Assembly: GCA_016718805.1 (NCBI GenBank)
Contig: JADKCP010000003.1
Span: 62,001 to 126,000 of the forward strand
Direction of reading: 5' to 3'
Origin: Bacteroidota bacterium
Lineage (GTDB): Bacteria; Bacteroidota; Bacteroidia; UBA4408
Length of the DNA stretch: 64,000 bases
Positions 1-10,064 of this stretch are shown here, piece after piece; positions within the stretch are counted from its first letter, which is position 1; each line of letters starts with the position of its first letter. A model generated the notes under the pieces. That model saw only the letters and a program-made list of their open reading frames with translations, was not told the origin of the DNA and ran no database searches. Position numbers and translations under genes: made by a program.

Positions 1-14
1 ACAATTTTTAAATT

Positions 15-1700
15 ATGAGAAAATTAATTGCAAGTTCATTTATCCTTTTATTACTAGGAATATTTAATTCAACAATTGCACAGCAATGGCCGGGTTATAC
101 GCTTTACGCAACTATGAATAGCACAACTACTAATTTGATTGATACCAATGGTACTGCTTTTCACACATGGACCGGGTTAACTCGTCAAACAGGCTATTCA
201 TCGTACTTGCTTCCCGGTGGAGTTTTGCTACGTACTGTAAAAGCAGGTGGAGTTTCCTTTACCGGAGGACCTATCTGCGGCGAAATTCAAAAAGTTGATT
301 GGAGTGGAAATATTTTATGGGATTACATTTATTCTACCTCTAACTATGTAACACATCATGATATATGCGCTATGCCCAATGGTAATGTGCTGGTGATTGC
401 CTATGAGCGTAAAACAGCTGCTCAAGTTGCAGCCGCTGGTTGTAGTGCATTTAGCGGAGAAATGTGGCCCGATAAGATTGTTGAAATTCAACCTACCGGA
501 GCTACAACCGGTACTGTAGTGTGGGAATGGCATGCTTGGGATCACATCATGCAAAATACAAATTCTAGTGCAGCAAACTATCAAAGTTCTCTAGTAAATC
601 ATCCGGAATTGTTTAACATCAATTACAATGCTTCAAAAGATTGGATGCACATGAATGGATTGGACTATAACGATAGCCTCGATCAAATTGCATTTAGTTG
701 TCATAATTTGCACGAAGTGTATATTATTGATCACAGCACAACCACAGCTGAAGCTGCAGGACATACAGGTGGTAATTCAGGTAAAGGTGGAGATTTGTTA
801 TACCGATGGGGAAACCCTGCCTCCTATGGTGCGTCAGGAACTAAAATATTAAATGTTGTGCACGATGCTCACTGGATTCCTAAAGGTAGCCCGAATGCCG
901 GTCGTTTAGCTTGCTTTAATAATGGCGGACAAACGAGCCCTTCTCAAAAATCCTGTGTTGACCAAATAATACTTCCCTACAATGGCTACAGCTATACCGT
1001 TAATTCTGGCGCTGCATTTAGTCCGGCAAGCTATACTTCACGTATTGTAACGAGCGGATATAGCAGCAACATGGGTAATTCCAATCAATTTCCAAATGGA
1101 AATACTTTAATTTGTGTCGCAACTACTGGTTTGATTTATGAAGTAAACGCTGCCGGTACTACCCTTTGGTCTAAAACTATTCCAGGTTCAGTTCCTCAAG
1201 CACATCGATATTCAACATGCTACATTACTGGTCCACCAGCAACACCAGTTGTTTCACAAATAGGTGATACGTTATATTCAACAACATCAACCAACTATCA
1301 ATGGTACACCAATGGGGCGCCAATTGTAGGAGCAAACAGCCAAAACTTTGTTCCATCTCAAGCTGGTTTATATCAGGTAGTTATTACCAATGCCAATGGT
1401 TGCGACTCAGATACCTCCTTGTCATTTAATTTTATTCCAACAGGAATTTTTGATCTAGCACATGCTGCTGATTTCACTGTTTTCCCTAACCCTACCAGTA
1501 GTTCAATTACTCTAGATCTTAGCAATTATTCTACAACTAATTTCGTAATTCAAGTATATAGTTCACTTGGCGAATTGGTGCTGAATGAAAAGAATAAAAC
1601 AACACTTGATTTATCTTTCGTTTCAAATGGAATGTATAGCTTGTTGCTGCAAAGAGAAAATCAACCTACACTAACAAAACGAATAAGTGTATTAAAATAA
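15..1700 (+). CDS. Secreted arylsulfotransferase-like protein with T9SS C-terminal domain
   Basis: 561 residues. A signal peptide (about residues 1-22, ending IAQ) leads into a propeller-like region resembling aryl-sulfate sulfotransferases (ASST), which move sulfate between phenolic compounds. Histidine-rich motifs typical of that family are visible: THHD, DWMHMNG, SCHNLHEVYII and VVHDAHWIP. A short Ig-like module follows (about 415-470). The last 70 residues (FTVFPNPTSS to KRISVLK) look like a type A T9SS sorting domain, so the protein should be exported and held on the cell surface. It heads a run of secreted-protein genes on the same strand. ASST-like folds are also used by proteins of unknown activity, so the fold call is firmer than the sulfotransferase call. 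Confidence 0.75.
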   Translation: MRKLIASSFILLLLGIFNSTIAQQWPGYTLYATMNSTTTNLIDTNGTAFHTWTGLTRQTGYSSYLLPGGVLLRTVKAGGVSFTGGPICGEIQKVDWSGNILWDYIYSTSNYVTHHDICAMPNGNVLVIAYERKTAAQVAAAGCSAFSGEMWPDKIVEIQPTGATTGTVVWEWHAWDHIMQNTNSSAANYQSSLVNHPELFNINYNASKDWMHMNGLDYNDSLDQIAFSCHNLHEVYIIDHSTTTAEAAGHTGGNSGKGGDLLYRWGNPASYGASGTKILNVVHDAHWIPKGSPNAGRLACFNNGGQTSPSQKSCVDQIILPYNGYSYTVNSGAAFSPASYTSRIVTSGYSSNMGNSNQFPNGNTLICVATTGLIYEVNAAGTTLWSKTIPGSVPQAHRYSTCYITGPPATPVVSQIGDTLYSTTSTNYQWYTNGAPIVGANSQNFVPSQAGLYQVVITNANGCDSDTSLSFNFIPTGIFDLAHAADFTVFPNPTSSSITLDLSNYSTTNFVIQVYSSLGELVLNEKNKTTLDLSFVSNGMYSLLLQRENQPTLTKRISVLK

Positions 1701-1749
1701 TTTTTTATTCATAACAACTACAATGACTAATAAAGCGCACTATCTTACA

Positions 1750-2739
1750 ATGAAAAAATTACTATCCTTAATTCTGCTTATAACATTCAGTATTGCTGTT
1801 CAGGCTAAAAAAGTAAAATTTGCAGTCGACATGGATACATTTGCGATAAGTCCAAATGGAGTTCACGTAACCGGCGATTTTCAAGCATTGGCTGGTTATC
1901 CTGGTGGCGATTGGACTTCCAATGAAACAGTATGTGCTCAAGAAGGAGCTACTACCATTTATAGTGTTGTTGTGGATATACCTGCCTTCGCAAAGTATGA
2001 ATACAAATTTGTAAACGGAGATCAGTTTTATGAAGTTGAATTTGTACCAATTGAATCACGTGTTGGTTACGATTTTAATGATAACCGCTGGATTTGGGTG
2101 GATTCACTTGGAAATGATACCACCTTTGTGGGAGCAATAAAATTCGCAGCTAATGCTCCTTCAGGATTAAACCTTGTTCGGTTTTTTGTGAACCTTACCA
2201 ATGAAGCTGTTATTTCTACACTTCCACACCTATACGGTAATTTTCAAAACTGGAATCCACTTAGTACTAGCCTCTATAGTTTCGGTGACAGTGTTTATGA
2301 AATTATTGCATATATGCCATCCGGAAATTATGAATATAAATTCATCAATGGAAGCAGCATTTCTTTAGCCGAAACTGTACCTTTTTCATGCAATGTGAAC
2401 GGTAGTAGGGGAGTGGCAGTGAGTAAAGATACCGTTCTGGATATATTTTGCTTTGCAACATGCAATTCATGTAATCCACTGGCAGTAGTAAATACAAGTG
2501 CTAAAAGCAAAGTAAAAATATACCCTAATCCAATGCAAAATATGCTTACTATTCAGTTACCCGATGAAAATAAAGCATATACCATTATGATCACCGACAT
2601 TGCGGGTCGTGAGATTCAATCGTATACAGCAACAAGTAAACTGATGCTGCAAAATATTTCCATAGATAAAGGAATGTATTTGGTGAAAATTTTAGATGAC
2701 AAAAAAGTATATTCTACAGAAAAGCTATTAGTTGAGTAA
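1750..2739 (+). CDS. T9SS-secreted protein with two glycogen-binding-like beta domains
   Basis: 329 residues from the ATG at 1750, where the signal peptide begins (MKKLLSLILLITFSIAVQA). An in-frame ATG at 1723 would add nine polar residues before it and is less likely. Two similar beta-sandwich segments (about 20-125 and 135-240) carry 'VHVTGDFQ...YEYKFVNGD' and 'PHLYGNFQNW...YEYKFINGS', the pattern of CBM48/E-set domains that bind alpha-glucans. A CNSC segment follows, then a T9SS type A domain (IYPNPMQNML to the end). No catalytic domain is visible. It probably acts as a surface glycan-binding or structural protein. The ligand is unknown, and the domain call rests on motif resemblance only. 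Confidence 0.65.
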   Translation: MKKLLSLILLITFSIAVQAKKVKFAVDMDTFAISPNGVHVTGDFQALAGYPGGDWTSNETVCAQEGATTIYSVVVDIPAFAKYEYKFVNGDQFYEVEFVPIESRVGYDFNDNRWIWVDSLGNDTTFVGAIKFAANAPSGLNLVRFFVNLTNEAVISTLPHLYGNFQNWNPLSTSLYSFGDSVYEIIAYMPSGNYEYKFINGSSISLAETVPFSCNVNGSRGVAVSKDTVLDIFCFATCNSCNPLAVVNTSAKSKVKIYPNPMQNMLTIQLPDENKAYTIMITDIAGREIQSYTATSKLMLQNISIDKGMYLVKILDDKKVYSTEKLLVE

Positions 2740-2776
2740 CGATTGAAACACTATAGAATTAAATATTTATAGCTGT

Positions 2777-2812
2777 AAAACGAAGCATTAATTGTTCTTA
2801 TTGCTTCGTTTT
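2777..2812 (+). terminator. Rho-independent-type hairpin after the 329-residue secreted protein gene
   Basis: An 11-bp perfect stem, AAAACGAAGCA (2777-2787) and TGCTTCGTTTT (2802-2812), with a 14-base loop and a T-rich tail. The A-run on the 5' side would let it act in both directions. It separates this gene from the CotH gene. Confidence 0.75.
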
Positions 2813-2829
2813 CAATTTATTAAAAGTTA

Positions 2830-5133
2830 ATGAAAAATAATCGCCTTCAAAGAATTCATTTTTTCTGCCTTTTGTTTTTCCTTACTGGGATTACTTCAGC
2901 CAATGCACAACTTAATTTTTACGATGTTGCTACACTCGAAAAAATTGAAATAAATTTTGCTCAACCCAATTGGGATTACATGATGGACACTGCAAAAAGT
3001 GGATCCGGTGAATATATTTTGGCTGCTACGGTGAGCATAAATGGTAGCACATACGACAGCGTAGGGGTGAAGTACAAGGGTAATAGTTCGTATGATTCAA
3101 CCTACAAAAAAAATCCTATTCATATTGCACTAGATGAATTCAAAAACCAAAGTTATCAGGGATATACCGATATAAAATTAGGAAACGGATATGCCGACCC
3201 ATCCCAAATTCGTGAAATTTTAGCCTATCAAATTCTGCAAAACTATATGGATTGTCCAAATGCAAATTTCGCCCAAGTATACATTAACGGAGTGTATTAT
3301 GGAGTTTATTCAAATGCCGAAAGTATTAATAAGGATTTTTGTTCCGAGCATTTTTATTCATCTGAAAATACATTTATTAAATGCAATCCGATTGTTATAC
3401 CCGGCCCTACAACCAAGAGTAATTTGCGTTACAAACCCAATCAAGATAGTAGTGCATATTTTAATTTTTATGAAATTAAATCAGATAATGGTTGGAATGA
3501 TTTAGTCGCACTTTGTGATTCAGTTTCCAATCATGCTTCAAATAGTTCAACAAGTATTGACATTGATAAAACTATTTGGATGCTTGCTTTTGACAATGTA
3601 CTTGTAAACCTAGATAGTTACATGGGCGTTTTTGCGCAAAATTATTACCTCTATAAAGACAATAACAATTTATACAATCCAATAATCTGGGATTTAAATA
3701 TGGCATTCGGCGGTTTTCCGTTTGTTGGAAGCGGAGCAACTGGTATGGGTAGTTTAACCGTTGCAAACATGCAGCAATTGTCTCCCTCTATTCATGCAAG
3801 CGATACCTATTGGCCTTTAATAAATGCAATTCAAAATAATCCTACCTATAAACGTATGTACATCGCACACATGCGTACCATTGTAAATGAATTTTTTTCA
3901 AACAACAATTATCTAACCTTAGCACAACAGTTTCAAGGTATCATAGATACTGCCTTAGTAAACGATACTAATAATTTTTACTCCTACACGCAATTTCAAA
4001 ACGCACTCACCACTAATTATTTTGTGGGTAGTTACACAGTTCCCGGAATTTCAAACCTCATGAGTGCACGCACAACGTATTTGCAATCAACTTCCGAATT
4101 TTTGGCGACTACTCCAATTATTTCAGCTGTTGCAGCATCCAATCAAACTCCTAGTTTAAACAGCCAAGTAACTTTTACCGCAAATGTTGCGAATACGCTA
4201 AGCAATGCAGTATTCATTGGTATACAATCCGATTATACCCATAAATTTACACGGTATCAGATGTACGACGATGGTTTACACAACGACGGAATGGCTAATG
4301 ACAATGTATACGGCTATGTTCATACCATGAATTCAGTGCAGATACACTATTACATTTATGCTGAAAATGCATCTGCCGGAATTTTTTCTCCGGAACGAGC
4401 AGAACATGAATATTATTCCTTGCAAATAGCTTTGCAAACGCCGGTAGCCGGACAAATCGCAATCAATGAATTTTTGGCTTATAATGTAAACGATACAATT
4501 GACAATCAAGGCAAACATTCTGATTGGATTGAATTGTATAATACTACGAACGATACACTTAATTTATTTGGTCTTTATTTATCGGATAGCTATTCAAATC
4601 CAACAAAATTTGCTTTCCCTATTAACTCATTGATTATGCCTCAATCATACATGATTATTTGGGCCGATGATAAGAATTACACAGCTACCTCACCTTTTCA
4701 TTGTAATTTTAAATTGTCGTTAAACGGTGAACGGATTATTTTAAGTAATAGTTTATCAGTAGTGATAGATAGCGTTACCTATGGACCTCAAGCGGCCGAC
4801 GTATCTATCGGTAGATGCCCCAATGGCACCGGTGCTTTTGTTGCTCAGAATACAACCACTTTTAATGCTTCAAATTGCCCAGCTGGAATTGAAAATTCAT
4901 TTAAATACTCAACCGGAATTTACGCTTATCCGAATCCTGCAACAAACCAAATTACTGTTGTTATTCCTAAAATTGAAACGAACGAAAACCTTAGGTTGAT
5001 GGATGCATTGGGGCAAACTTTGCTTCAATTTAAACCACTTAATAAATTTAACATTACAACTGAAGACTTAAATAATGGAGTGTATTATTTAAAATATGGT
5101 TCCGAAACACGGAAAGTGGTCATACTAAATTAA
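2830..5133 (+). CDS. CotH kinase-family surface protein with lamin-tail-like and T9SS domains
   Basis: 767 residues. A signal peptide (to about residue 27, SANAQ) is followed by a CotH domain (about 28-430). Family motifs visible are VGVKYKGNSSY, a DIKLGNGYAD segment, and the metal-binding-type motif WDLNMAFGG. CotH of spore formers is an atypical protein kinase that phosphorylates coat proteins. Next come an Ig-like stretch (about 440-530), a lamin-tail-like domain (about 541-655, 'INEFLAYN...DWIELYN') and a T9SS type A domain (YPNPATNQ to KVVILN). The protein is therefore predicted to be exported to the surface. CotH genes are known companions of VTC and DUF4956 genes, which lie 4 kb downstream here. 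The kinase activity and its targets are inferred. Confidence 0.85.
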   Translation: MKNNRLQRIHFFCLLFFLTGITSANAQLNFYDVATLEKIEINFAQPNWDYMMDTAKSGSGEYILAATVSINGSTYDSVGVKYKGNSSYDSTYKKNPIHIALDEFKNQSYQGYTDIKLGNGYADPSQIREILAYQILQNYMDCPNANFAQVYINGVYYGVYSNAESINKDFCSEHFYSSENTFIKCNPIVIPGPTTKSNLRYKPNQDSSAYFNFYEIKSDNGWNDLVALCDSVSNHASNSSTSIDIDKTIWMLAFDNVLVNLDSYMGVFAQNYYLYKDNNNLYNPIIWDLNMAFGGFPFVGSGATGMGSLTVANMQQLSPSIHASDTYWPLINAIQNNPTYKRMYIAHMRTIVNEFFSNNNYLTLAQQFQGIIDTALVNDTNNFYSYTQFQNALTTNYFVGSYTVPGISNLMSARTTYLQSTSEFLATTPIISAVAASNQTPSLNSQVTFTANVANTLSNAVFIGIQSDYTHKFTRYQMYDDGLHNDGMANDNVYGYVHTMNSVQIHYYIYAENASAGIFSPERAEHEYYSLQIALQTPVAGQIAINEFLAYNVNDTIDNQGKHSDWIELYNTTNDTLNLFGLYLSDSYSNPTKFAFPINSLIMPQSYMIIWADDKNYTATSPFHCNFKLSLNGERIILSNSLSVVIDSVTYGPQAADVSIGRCPNGTGAFVAQNTTTFNASNCPAGIENSFKYSTGIYAYPNPATNQITVVIPKIETNENLRLMDALGQTLLQFKPLNKFNITTEDLNNGVYYLKYGSETRKVVILN

Positions 5134-5157
5134 GTGTAAATTAACAATTCTATAACT

Positions 5158-5165
5158 TATATTTG
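5158..5165 (+). promoter_or_regulatory. Bacteroidota -7 promoter element upstream of the propeller-repeat gene
   Basis: TATATTTG fits the Bacteroidota -7 consensus TAnnTTTG and lies 48 bases before the preferred ATG. No clear -33 TTG box is seen at the usual distance. Confidence 0.45.
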
Positions 5166-5213
5166 TTGCCTTAGCTTAAAACCTAGTTTAACCAAATGCC
5201 ACTGAATCCATTC

Positions 5214-8144
5214 ATGAAAAAATTACTAGTTGGATTATTGCTTTTAAGTTTAAATTCTATTGCTCAAATTAGTGAACAATGGGCTAAAAGTTATTCCGCT
5301 TCGGGCGATTATTCTGCTAAATTTACCTGTGTTGCAAAAGATAATTTAGGTAATTTTTACGTTGGCGGTTATGTTGTTCAACCATCAAATAACCGCGATT
5401 ACTTAGTCGCGAAATTAAATTCGTTAGGAGATACGTTGTGGACCAAAATTGTAAGCGGTTCCGATTTTTCCGGAGATGAAGTTACAGCGATTGCTGTTGA
5501 TAAATTTTCGAATGTTTATGTTACCGGTTTCGCAAATGGAAATGGTACAGGAAACGACATTCTTACCATAAAGCTAACAACCAACGGAGATACAGTGTGG
5601 ACTAAAATTTATAACCACACAAGTAACGAAGACGACAATGCATATTCCATCGCAGTAGATACAGCAGGGAATGTATTTGTTACCGGTGAAAGCGATAATA
5701 ATGCTTCTTCAATAGATAATTATTATTACGTAACCATTAAGTATTCTTCAACAGGTGTACAACAATGGGTAAAAAGAGATGGAGTTTCTGGGAATAGCAA
5801 AGCTGTAAAAGTACTCACCGATCCGGCCGGAAATTCATACATTACAGGGCTCTATTATACTGGAGGTGATGATAACATAAAAACTGTAAAATACGATCCT
5901 TCAGGTGTTGTTGTATGGTCAAAAACTTATGATGGAGGTTCCGATGACCGAGCATTATCAATGGCTATTGATTCTTCATTTGCCGCTGTTTATGTTACTG
6001 GTAGAAGCGACAATGGAAATGACGATGACATGATTACGCTCAAATACAGCACTACTACAACTTCTAACAATCCGCTATGGGTGAAAGTATACAACAATGT
6101 AGATGATGATAGAGGAGTTGATATTGCTGTTGATGCAGCTGGAAATATATATGTAACCGGTGAAACAGATGCAGATGCTTCGATTAATCGAAACTGGAAT
6201 TTTGTAACTATTAAATATGCTTCTAACTCTGTTCAACAATGGGCTAAAACCTATAACAGCAGCGGTACTCAAGCTGATATTCCTGTAGGTATTTGTGTTG
6301 ATGCTAGTGGAAATGTATGTGTAACCGGTGAAAGCGACTTAGACTTGAATCCATTGATTGACAATTACCGTTTTACTACACTTAATTACAACAGCCTTGG
6401 TACCTTGCAATGGACTGCAACTTTTGCAGGAACAAGCAATTCTACAGGTGGAGCAGAAGCAATTATTTGTGATGCCTCCGGCAATTTTATTGTGGTAGGA
6501 AGTACTGAAAATAACAATACCCAAAAAGATGCAATTGCAATTAAATACAATGCAGCCGGAAGCCCTCTTTGGAATAAAAGCTACCTGGGCTTGGGCGACA
6601 ATTCAGATAATGCATATAAAATTGTGACCGATGCAGCCAACAATTCATATATTGCAGGATATGCTATTAGCGAAGAAACTGATAGAAATATGTGTTCCAT
6701 TAAATTCAACACCAATGGCGATACTCAGTGGGTTAAAAAATACAACGGTACTTCTTCTATAAGCAACGAAGTTGCCAATGATTTAGTGATCGATGCTTCA
6801 GGAAATGTCTATGTTGCAGGGTTTACTAAAAACTCTGGACAAAGTAATGATGTTACTGTAATCAAATATAATTCAAACGGTGATTCAGTTTGGATTAATA
6901 AATACAATAATGCCTTGATTAATGGATCCGATAAAGCGAATTCTATTGCCCTCGACAATAGTGGAAATTGTTACGTTTGTGGATATAGCGAAACAAGCAA
7001 CAACTTTGTAGTGAGCGATGATTTTTTACTAATAAAATACAACAGCAGCGGCGCACAACAATGGGCAGTGAAATACAATGGTACTGCTAACGGAGAAGAC
7101 AGAGCCGAGCAACTCTTAATTGGAACTACCGGAATATATATCAGTGGCAAATCCTGGAATGGTAACTACAACGATTATACTTTAGTGAAATATAATTTTA
7201 ACGGAGTTCAACAATGGGTAAAAAGCAATACCCTGTTTTTTGGTGATAATAATCCTGCACAGTGTTATTTAGATAATTCTGAAAATATAATTATGGTTGG
7301 AAAAGGTACCACTATAGGAAATACCGATTACGACTATTTTACCGTAAAATACGATGCCGCCGGAAACTTACTTTGGAGTAAAATTGTAAATGGTGCTGCA
7401 AACGGAAACGATGAAGCAAAGGCCATCTGTGGAGATAGTGCCGGAAATTACTATGTTACAGGATTCAGTGATGTAGACCCAAATTCCGCTCAAATAAATT
7501 ATGATTATTTTACCATTGCTTACAACAGTAATGGCGATACATTATGGACAAGAACCTATAATGGAAGTGGAAATGGCAACGATAAAGCAACTGCGATTGC
7601 TGCTGATGGTGCCGGAAATATTATTGTTACTGGCGAAAGTGAGAATGGTAGCTTAGGTAATTCCAACTTAAATATTGTTACTTTGAATTATTCCTCACTT
7701 GGATCATTATTACTTTATGCTAATTACAATGGTACAGGTAATGCAACGGATTCACCTAATGCTATTTCATTGAAAAACGGAAATGTGTTTATTTGCGGAG
7801 AAACTTATTCTGGTGCGATCTCTCAAAAAGACATACTTGTGCTAAAATACGATAACTTTAATGTAGGTATTAATAGTTCAGAGCCAACCCATGAAGCAAC
7901 AATAAAGTTATATCCAATTCCGGTTTTGACAGATTTTCAAGTTGATTTGTCTGATGTTAAAAACCGTTCAAAAAAAATGACCTTCGTTTTGATTAATCCA
8001 CTTGGTGAAGAAATTGCAAGTTGGTTCTTAAACAGTTCAGACGTTCAAAATTTATCGAGAGGGCAAATTAATTCAGGATTGTATTTTTATAAAATTATAG
8101 AACAGACAAAAGTACTGGCAACTGGTAAAATTGTTTTTAGGTAA
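5214..8144 (+). CDS. T9SS-secreted SBBP-type beta-propeller repeat protein
   Basis: 976 residues from the ATG at 5214, which starts the signal peptide MKKLLVGLLLLSLNSIAQ; an ATG at 5196 adds six residues. The body consists of many degenerate repeats of about 55 residues with the pattern D-x-x-GN-x-Y-V-TG-x-(S/T), then (I/V)KY-x-x-x-G-x-x-x-W and YNG, as in SBBP beta-propeller proteins. The final 80 residues (LYPIPVLTDF to GKIVFR) look like a T9SS sorting domain. No catalytic residues are apparent, so an adhesin or scaffold role is likely. The repeats are very rich in Asn, Asp, Gly and Ser, as is common in exported Bacteroidota propellers. It has its own promoter-like element just upstream. 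Confidence 0.8.
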   Translation: MKKLLVGLLLLSLNSIAQISEQWAKSYSASGDYSAKFTCVAKDNLGNFYVGGYVVQPSNNRDYLVAKLNSLGDTLWTKIVSGSDFSGDEVTAIAVDKFSNVYVTGFANGNGTGNDILTIKLTTNGDTVWTKIYNHTSNEDDNAYSIAVDTAGNVFVTGESDNNASSIDNYYYVTIKYSSTGVQQWVKRDGVSGNSKAVKVLTDPAGNSYITGLYYTGGDDNIKTVKYDPSGVVVWSKTYDGGSDDRALSMAIDSSFAAVYVTGRSDNGNDDDMITLKYSTTTTSNNPLWVKVYNNVDDDRGVDIAVDAAGNIYVTGETDADASINRNWNFVTIKYASNSVQQWAKTYNSSGTQADIPVGICVDASGNVCVTGESDLDLNPLIDNYRFTTLNYNSLGTLQWTATFAGTSNSTGGAEAIICDASGNFIVVGSTENNNTQKDAIAIKYNAAGSPLWNKSYLGLGDNSDNAYKIVTDAANNSYIAGYAISEETDRNMCSIKFNTNGDTQWVKKYNGTSSISNEVANDLVIDASGNVYVAGFTKNSGQSNDVTVIKYNSNGDSVWINKYNNALINGSDKANSIALDNSGNCYVCGYSETSNNFVVSDDFLLIKYNSSGAQQWAVKYNGTANGEDRAEQLLIGTTGIYISGKSWNGNYNDYTLVKYNFNGVQQWVKSNTLFFGDNNPAQCYLDNSENIIMVGKGTTIGNTDYDYFTVKYDAAGNLLWSKIVNGAANGNDEAKAICGDSAGNYYVTGFSDVDPNSAQINYDYFTIAYNSNGDTLWTRTYNGSGNGNDKATAIAADGAGNIIVTGESENGSLGNSNLNIVTLNYSSLGSLLLYANYNGTGNATDSPNAISLKNGNVFICGETYSGAISQKDILVLKYDNFNVGINSSEPTHEATIKLYPIPVLTDFQVDLSDVKNRSKKMTFVLINPLGEEIASWFLNSSDVQNLSRGQINSGLYFYKIIEQTKVLATGKIVFR

Positions 8145-8222
8145 GATTGTAATTGGATAAATTAGTGTTCTACTACATGTAACCTTAAGTATCAGAATTT
8201 ACGTTTCAAAAAAAAATTAAGC

Positions 8223-8660
8223 ATGAATAATTATAGCAGGTTCATAAATTTAAAATTTGTACTTCCTGTACTAGCAATTAGCCTATTATTTGCATCCTGC
8301 AAAAAGGAAGCTGGTCCCGGAGGTAGAGCTACAATTAAAGGCAGAGTTTACGCTGAATATTGGGATAAGTATTTTGTATCCAAACAAGATTCTAGCTATG
8401 CTCCCAATGTGGATGTATACATTATTTATGGGAACGAAGCAACTTTTGGCGATAATCAAAAAGCGGCTTATGATGGCACTTACGAATTTAAGTATTTACA
8501 AAAGGGAACCTATAAAATTTATGCTTACTCTCGCGATTCTAGCGGTGTAGCAACAGGTCAACTAAATACCTATGCTCCTAATATTGCGATTGTAAAAACA
8601 GTTGAAATAACAGAACGTAAACAGACTGTTGAAGTGGACGATATAAAAATTTTAAAATAA
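8223..8660 (+). CDS. Lipoprotein with a beta-sandwich (CNA-B-like) domain
   Basis: 145 residues. The N-terminus is a lipoprotein signal with the lipobox LLFASC followed by KKEAGPGG. The rest reads like a small carboxypeptidase-regulatory or CNA-B-type beta-sandwich ('TIKGRVYAEYW...YDGTYEFKYLQKGTYKIYAYSRD...VEITERKQTVEVDDIKI'). No enzyme motif is present. It is the first gene of a closely spaced series (22 bp, then 0 bp, then overlaps) leading to the VTC polyphosphate polymerase gene. A periplasmic or outer-membrane accessory role is possible, but nothing in the sequence fixes the function. Confidence 0.65.
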   Translation: MNNYSRFINLKFVLPVLAISLLFASCKKEAGPGGRATIKGRVYAEYWDKYFVSKQDSSYAPNVDVYIIYGNEATFGDNQKAAYDGTYEFKYLQKGTYKIYAYSRDSSGVATGQLNTYAPNIAIVKTVEITERKQTVEVDDIKILK

Positions 8661-8681
8661 TTTAGTACTAGCTATTCTTCC

Positions 8682-9293
8682 ATGCACCCATCAACTATAT
8701 CAAAGTTTAAAGGACTCATACAATTTTTATTTTTAGTAGTTTTATTTGTTCAGGATTCATTTGCACAGAGCAGTAAAAAAGTAAAAAATCTGCGTATTAA
8801 ATCAACTACCGAATGGGTCACAGTTTATTCGGGTGATGAAAAATCTGAAGCCAGAAAGGACACCTATATTGCCTTTGATAAAAATGGAAATACACTCGAG
8901 AAAATTGAATATAATCGAGATGGTTCAATAAAAAACAAAGAAACATTTAAATACGATGCTGCCGGCAATGTGCTCGAGGAAACTGCATTTGAAAGTAAGG
9001 CTGAGAAAAATTCAAAAGAAGCGAACAATAAAAAAGTTACCTATAAGTATAATTCTAGCAACGATAAAACAGAAGAGAATGTTTATGATGGTGATGGAAA
9101 ATTAATTCGTAAAACTGTATTTACGTATAATCGAAATGGAGACAAAAGTGCTGAGGTAATAATGGATGCTTCAGGAAAGATTATCAAAAAAATGATTTAC
9201 ACTTATGATGGTAAAGGTTTAAAATCGGAACGTAAAACCTACAATGGCGACAACCAACTCGAAAGTAGTAAAAAATACGATTATACTTTTTAA
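8682..9293 (+). CDS. Secreted YD-like repeat protein of unknown function
   Basis: 203 residues with an N-terminal hydrophobic signal segment ending SFAQ. The mature part has five or six short repeats such as KNGNTLEKIEYNRDGSIKNKETFKYDAAGN and close variants, the pattern seen in YD/RHS-like and YwqK-like beta-ribbon proteins. It is rich in Lys, Asp and Asn and has no catalytic motif. The stop codon directly abuts the GTG start of the VTC gene, which suggests translational coupling and a shared role. I do not recognise a specific family. Confidence 0.6.
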   Translation: MHPSTISKFKGLIQFLFLVVLFVQDSFAQSSKKVKNLRIKSTTEWVTVYSGDEKSEARKDTYIAFDKNGNTLEKIEYNRDGSIKNKETFKYDAAGNVLEETAFESKAEKNSKEANNKKVTYKYNSSNDKTEENVYDGDGKLIRKTVFTYNRNGDKSAEVIMDASGKIIKKMIYTYDGKGLKSERKTYNGDNQLESSKKYDYTF

Positions 9294-10064
9294 GTGGAAG
9301 AGCTAGACCAAATAATTCAGGCATTTCAACCTATTTCGTTAACCGAAATGGATAGCGTAAAATTAATGGATCGTACCGATACCAAATTTGTTTTTCATAT
9401 ACGCGATTTGAAAAAAATTTTGGACGATATCTCCGGACACTACCGAGCACTTGAAGTGGAAGGATCCCGCTGGAGTCCTTATGAAACATTGTATTTTGAT
9501 ACACCCAACCTTGAATTATATCTGCGCCATCACAATCAAAAACTAAACAGATTTAAAATTAGGTATAGAAAATACGTCAATTCAAAACTGCATTTTTTTG
9601 AGATTAAGTTCAAGAATAACAAAGGGCGAACAATTAAAAAACGCATTAAACAAACGCAAATTGAAACCGATATCAATGGAAATGCACTGCAGTTGCTGCA
9701 AACCATGACACCATTTAAGGAAGGTGAATTAAAGCCAGTTTTGTATGTAAATTGCTCCAGAGCTACTTTGGTAAATATTGAACATGAGGAAAGATTAACC
9801 TTGGATGTAAAACTGCAATTTGTAAAAAATTCAACGGAAATTAATTTTGAACCCCTGGTTATTGCAGAATTAAAACAAGCCAAGGTGAACATACAATCGC
9901 CTTTTTATAAATTAATGAAGCACTATCGCTTTCGCACCAGTTCAATGAGCAAGTATTGCTTTGGCGTTACCCAATTGTTTCCGGATATCAAAAAGAATAA
10001 TTTTAAACCTAAAATTTTAACTCTAAACAAAATAATACATGCTACTACAACAAGTAATGAATGA
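9294..10064 (+). CDS. VTC-domain polyphosphate polymerase
   Basis: 256 residues from a GTG start directly after the previous stop. The whole protein matches the VTC triphosphate-tunnel fold, which makes polyphosphate from nucleoside triphosphates in yeast Vtc4. Expected tunnel residues are present: DRTDTKF (26-32), RFKIRYRKY (86-94), E103 and K105 in FFEIKFK followed by KGRTIKKR, a 'PVLYVNCSR' strand, 'LTLDVKL', 'VIAELKQAK', and a C-terminal SKYCFGV. No SPX domain or membrane segment is present, so the domain is probably cytosolic. It overlaps the DUF4956 membrane protein gene downstream, its usual partner. Activity is inferred from the fold and residues. Confidence 0.85.
   Translation: MEELDQIIQAFQPISLTEMDSVKLMDRTDTKFVFHIRDLKKILDDISGHYRALEVEGSRWSPYETLYFDTPNLELYLRHHNQKLNRFKIRYRKYVNSKLHFFEIKFKNNKGRTIKKRIKQTQIETDINGNALQLLQTMTPFKEGELKPVLYVNCSRATLVNIEHEERLTLDVKLQFVKNSTEINFEPLVIAELKQAKVNIQSPFYKLMKHYRFRTSSMSKYCFGVTQLFPDIKKNNFKPKILTLNKIIHATTTSNE

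Noticed and set aside
5214..8144. Tandem DNA repeats or CRISPR
   Set aside because: The repetition is at the protein level in a beta-propeller gene; the DNA units vary and are not spaced as a CRISPR array.
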